This document shows, in pieces, positions 62,103 through 64,000 of a DNA stretch of 64,000 nucleotides. How positions within the stretch are numbered: the first letter of the stretch is position 1; the number at the start of each line of letters is the position of its first letter. Both the position numbers and the translations under genes were made by a program. Below the pieces are notes generated by a model that did no database searches, was not told the DNA's origin, and was given only the letters and a program-made list of their open reading frames with translations. Source of the stretch: Duncaniella muricolitica (lineage in GTDB: Bacteria; Bacteroidota; Bacteroidia; Bacteroidales; Muribaculaceae). The stretch lies in assembly GCA_025808375.1 (NCBI GenBank), contig CP061009.1, forward strand, positions 3,038,001 through 3,102,000. Direction: 5' to 3'.

Positions 62103-63521
62103 ATGAAAAAACACTGTTTAGCACTCCTCTCCCTCGGACTGTCGCTCACAGCTCTCGCGGCTCCCTCAGCTCCCGTCACCCCGGCTGTGGCATGGGACAG
62201 CATCTATCCCGCAGTCGAAGCACAAATCAAAGCACCCGTCTTCCCCGACAAAGATTACCGTCTGCTTGACTATGGCAAAAAATCCGACACCCCCGGATTT
62301 CTCTACACCGAGATGATCAACAATCTCATAGACCGATGCTCTTCACAAGGTGGCGGACGCGTCATCATCCCCGCCGGAACATGGTTCACAGGCCCCATCA
62401 CTCTCAAAAGCAACGTCAATCTCCACCTCGAGGAAGGAGCCACACTCCTCTTCACCCCCGACCTCAAGGAATATCCCATCGTACTCACCCGCTGGGAAGG
62501 CATGGACTGTTACAACTACCAGCCCATGATCTATGCCTACGACCAGACCAACATAGCCATCACAGGCAAAGGCACCATTGACGGCGGAGCCGAAAACTCC
62601 AACTGGTGGCGCATGTGCGGAGCCGTAAAATATGGCTTCGAGTTTGACAAAGGCATCATTTCACAGCGCATAGGCCGCCCGCAGCTCATGGAATGGAACG
62701 AAAACGGCACTCCCGTCGAGCAGCGTGTAATGGGTGACGGCTACGGCATGCGCGTACAGCTTGTCAACCCCGTAAAATGCACCAACGTACTCATCGAAGG
62801 CGTTACTCTCCTCCGCTCACCTTTCTGGGTAATCCATCCTCTCCTCTGCGAAAACCTCACAGTACGCGGCGTCCACATACAGAACGACGGCCCCAACGGT
62901 GACGGATGCGACCCTGAGTCATGTAAAAACGTACTCATCGAAGACTGCTTCTTCGACACAGGCGACGACTGCATTGCCATCAAGAGCGGACGCAACCGCG
63001 ACGGACGCACATGGGGCATACCCACCCAAAACGTCATCGTACGCAACTGCCGCATGCAGAACGGCCACGGTGGTGTAGTCGTGGGCAGTGAAATCTCCGG
63101 CGGATTCAAAAACCTCTTCGTAGAAAACTGCATCATGGACTCGCCCCTTCTCGACCGTGTCATACGTATCAAGACCAACTCCTGCCGCGGCGGTGTGATT
63201 GAAGACATCTTCGTACGCAACGTAGAGGTAGGCCAGTGCAAGGAAGCCGTTCTCAAAATCAATCTCGTATACGAGCAGCGCGAAATCTGCGACCGCAGCT
63301 TCCCCCCGACAGTTCAGAACGTCTATCTCGACAACGTGACCTGCAAGAAAAGCAAATTTGGCGTCAAGATTGAAGGCTTTGAGGACCTCTGCAACATCCA
63401 CAACATTCAGGTCAAAAACTCCACCTTCGACGGCGTGACCTCCGGCACCAACTCCCTCACCGGCCTCTACGACAACGTCACCTTCACCAATCTCCTCCTC
63501 AACGGCAAGGAAGTAAAATAA
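62103..63521 (+). CDS. GH28 polygalacturonase-like glycoside hydrolase
   Basis: A 472-residue protein with a signal peptide (about 1-19). GH28 motifs: GTWFTGPITLKSNVNLHLEEGA, IQNDGPNGDGCDPE, the two catalytic Asp in FDTGDDCIAIKSGRN (about residue 287), NGHGGVVVGSE (about 320) and RIKTN (RxK). It should hydrolyse galacturonan or rhamnogalacturonan fragments in the periplasm. It is divergent from the GH92 gene and ends at a strong terminator. Confidence 0.94.
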   Translation: MKKHCLALLSLGLSLTALAAPSAPVTPAVAWDSIYPAVEAQIKAPVFPDKDYRLLDYGKKSDTPGFLYTEMINNLIDRCSSQGGGRVIIPAGTWFTGPITLKSNVNLHLEEGATLLFTPDLKEYPIVLTRWEGMDCYNYQPMIYAYDQTNIAITGKGTIDGGAENSNWWRMCGAVKYGFEFDKGIISQRIGRPQLMEWNENGTPVEQRVMGDGYGMRVQLVNPVKCTNVLIEGVTLLRSPFWVIHPLLCENLTVRGVHIQNDGPNGDGCDPESCKNVLIEDCFFDTGDDCIAIKSGRNRDGRTWGIPTQNVIVRNCRMQNGHGGVVVGSEISGGFKNLFVENCIMDSPLLDRVIRIKTNSCRGGVIEDIFVRNVEVGQCKEAVLKINLVYEQREICDRSFPPTVQNVYLDNVTCKKSKFGVKIEGFEDLCNIHNIQVKNSTFDGVTSGTNSLTGLYDNVTFTNLLLNGKEVK

Positions 63522-63542
63522 CCTCCACCCTACTTATAAATC

Positions 63543-63565
63543 GTATGTGGCAAAATGCCACATAC
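63543..63565. terminator. Small hairpin after the GH28 gene
   Basis: GTATGTGGCA-aaa-TGCCACATAC, a perfect 10-bp stem with a 3-nt loop, 22 bp beyond the stop. No T-run follows, so it may be a processing hairpin instead of a terminator. Confidence 0.6.
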
Positions 63566-63570
63566 TCCTG

Positions 63571-63616
63571 AACAAAACGAGAGTGCCTCAAACATTTGTG
63601 GCACTCTCGTTTTGTT
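63571..63616 (+). terminator. Intrinsic terminator after the GH28 gene
   Basis: A perfect 17-bp stem (63571-63587 with 63600-63616) ending in TTTTGTTTATC. Confidence 0.88.
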
Positions 63617-63688
63617 TATCCATGAATATAGTCCGCATAAACTATGCAACGTTATCTTCAACTATTCGGTATCAGGGAGATAAAAGAA

Positions 63689-63723
63689 TCAATGAGTTAA
63701 GCATTTGATGCTTAACTCATTGA
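63689..63723 (-). terminator. Hairpin downstream of tRNA-Gln
   Basis: A 16-bp perfect stem with loop ttg. On the minus strand it lies 6 bp after the tRNA 3' end and is followed by ttcttttatctcc, fitting a terminator for the tRNA. Confidence 0.8.
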
Positions 63724-63729
63724 TTTATG

Positions 63730-63800
63730 TTGTCTTACCTGGATTCGAACCAAGACAGGCAGAACCAAAAACTGCAGTGCTACCATTACACCATAAGACA
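63730..63800 (-). tRNA. tRNA-Gln (TTG)
   Basis: A 71-nt cloverleaf on the minus strand: acceptor TGTCTTA pairs with TAAGACA with discriminator A. The anticodon loop reads TTTTGGT (anticodon TTG), and the T loop is GTTCGAATC. CCA is not encoded. Confidence 0.92.
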
Positions 63801-63893
63801 ATCCTTTCACTCAAGCCATTAATAATGACGCTTTACCCATGACGGATGAGGCGTCTTAGCCTAAAGTGGTGCAAAGTTACGGAGTTTTGATGA

Positions 63894-63943
63894 ATTATCC
63901 AAGAGATAAACGGCATTTTTTTGCACGTCATCTCTTGGATAAT
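63894..63943. terminator. Hairpin with 14-bp stem near the right edge
   Basis: ATTATCCAAGAGAT (63894-63907) pairs with ATCTCTTGGATAAT (63930-63943) around a 22-nt loop. It probably ends a minus-strand gene that enters from the right. Confidence 0.65.
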
Positions 63944-63962
63944 CATTTATTGGCATCTTTTT

Positions 63963-64000
63963 TCACACCTCCGAAAACTGTTCGCGGAGCATGTGGCGGA
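63963..64000 (-). CDS. Possible C-terminal end of a gene entering from the right edge
   Basis: On the minus strand one frame reads RHMLREQFSEV and stops at 63965-63963, 20 bp before the hairpin at 63894-63943. A second open frame (ending GGVKKDANK, stop near 63945) is also possible, so frame and identity are open. I do not recognise the protein from so few residues. Confidence 0.25.
   Translation of the reverse strand, partial: RHMLREQFSEV

Overview
The window looks like a chromosome segment from a gut Bacteroidales, most likely Muribaculaceae. This is an inference from several signs: near-balanced base composition in the core, Bacteroidota promoters of the TAnnTTTG type ahead of many genes, a full-length SprA (type IX secretion) directly after ruvA, mobilization and Tra genes like those of Bacteroides conjugative elements, and glycan-active enzymes (GH29, GH92, GH28, PL10).

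Region 1 (1-16.3 kb) is a layered, decaying mobile island. From the left it holds a truncated AlbA_2-type ATP-binding regulator, an intergenic array of five short hairpins spaced exactly 36 nt apart, and an intact tyrosine recombinase. A stretch of about 1.6 kb with few genes ends in a candidate transfer origin. Next come a relaxosome protein, a relaxase, a ParA ATPase and the first genes of a tra operon, ending in a TraE that loses its tail. An IS21-family element with perfect 26-bp ends but frameshifted istA and istB follows, then a second tyrosine recombinase that is a pseudogene. Last is a nest of two related ISL3/ISAon1-type elements, the inner one inserted into the transposase gene of the outer one with an 8-bp target duplication. 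A tRNA-Pro (GGG) stands at the core boundary.

Region 2 (16.6-31.4 kb) is mostly core. It has an AI-2E-type permease, a frameshifted IS4-family element with a 6-bp target duplication just upstream of an MFS transporter, and a compact operon of outer-membrane porin, imelysin lipoprotein, di-heme lipoprotein and fused cytochrome c synthase CcsBA. After these come YjbR, a small barrel protein, a C1B cysteine peptidase, an unrecognised ATP-grasp-like protein, and ruvA.

Region 3 (31.4-56.4 kb) carries housekeeping and envelope genes: sprA, a MATE transporter, a COG2509 flavoprotein, kdsB with an NfeD/ClpP-class protease, and a flippase-like membrane protein. A GH29 fucosidase, cutC and a transglutaminase-like protein lie in one row. 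An SLC45-like MFS transporter, nfo divergent from hisS, and an overlapping mlaE-mlaF-rRNA/tRNA methyltransferase cluster complete it.

Region 4 (56.5-64 kb) is saccharide metabolism: a PL10 pectate lyase, a canonical NagB overlapping out of frame with a PIG-L deacetylase-like gene, a GH92 mannosidase and a GH28 polygalacturonase, followed by tRNA-Gln (TTG).

Frameshifts and stops are concentrated in the mobile genes between 10 and 19 kb, while the long core genes are open. This argues for real decay more than for general sequence error. The most unusual signal is the 36-nt hairpin array next to the first recombinase.
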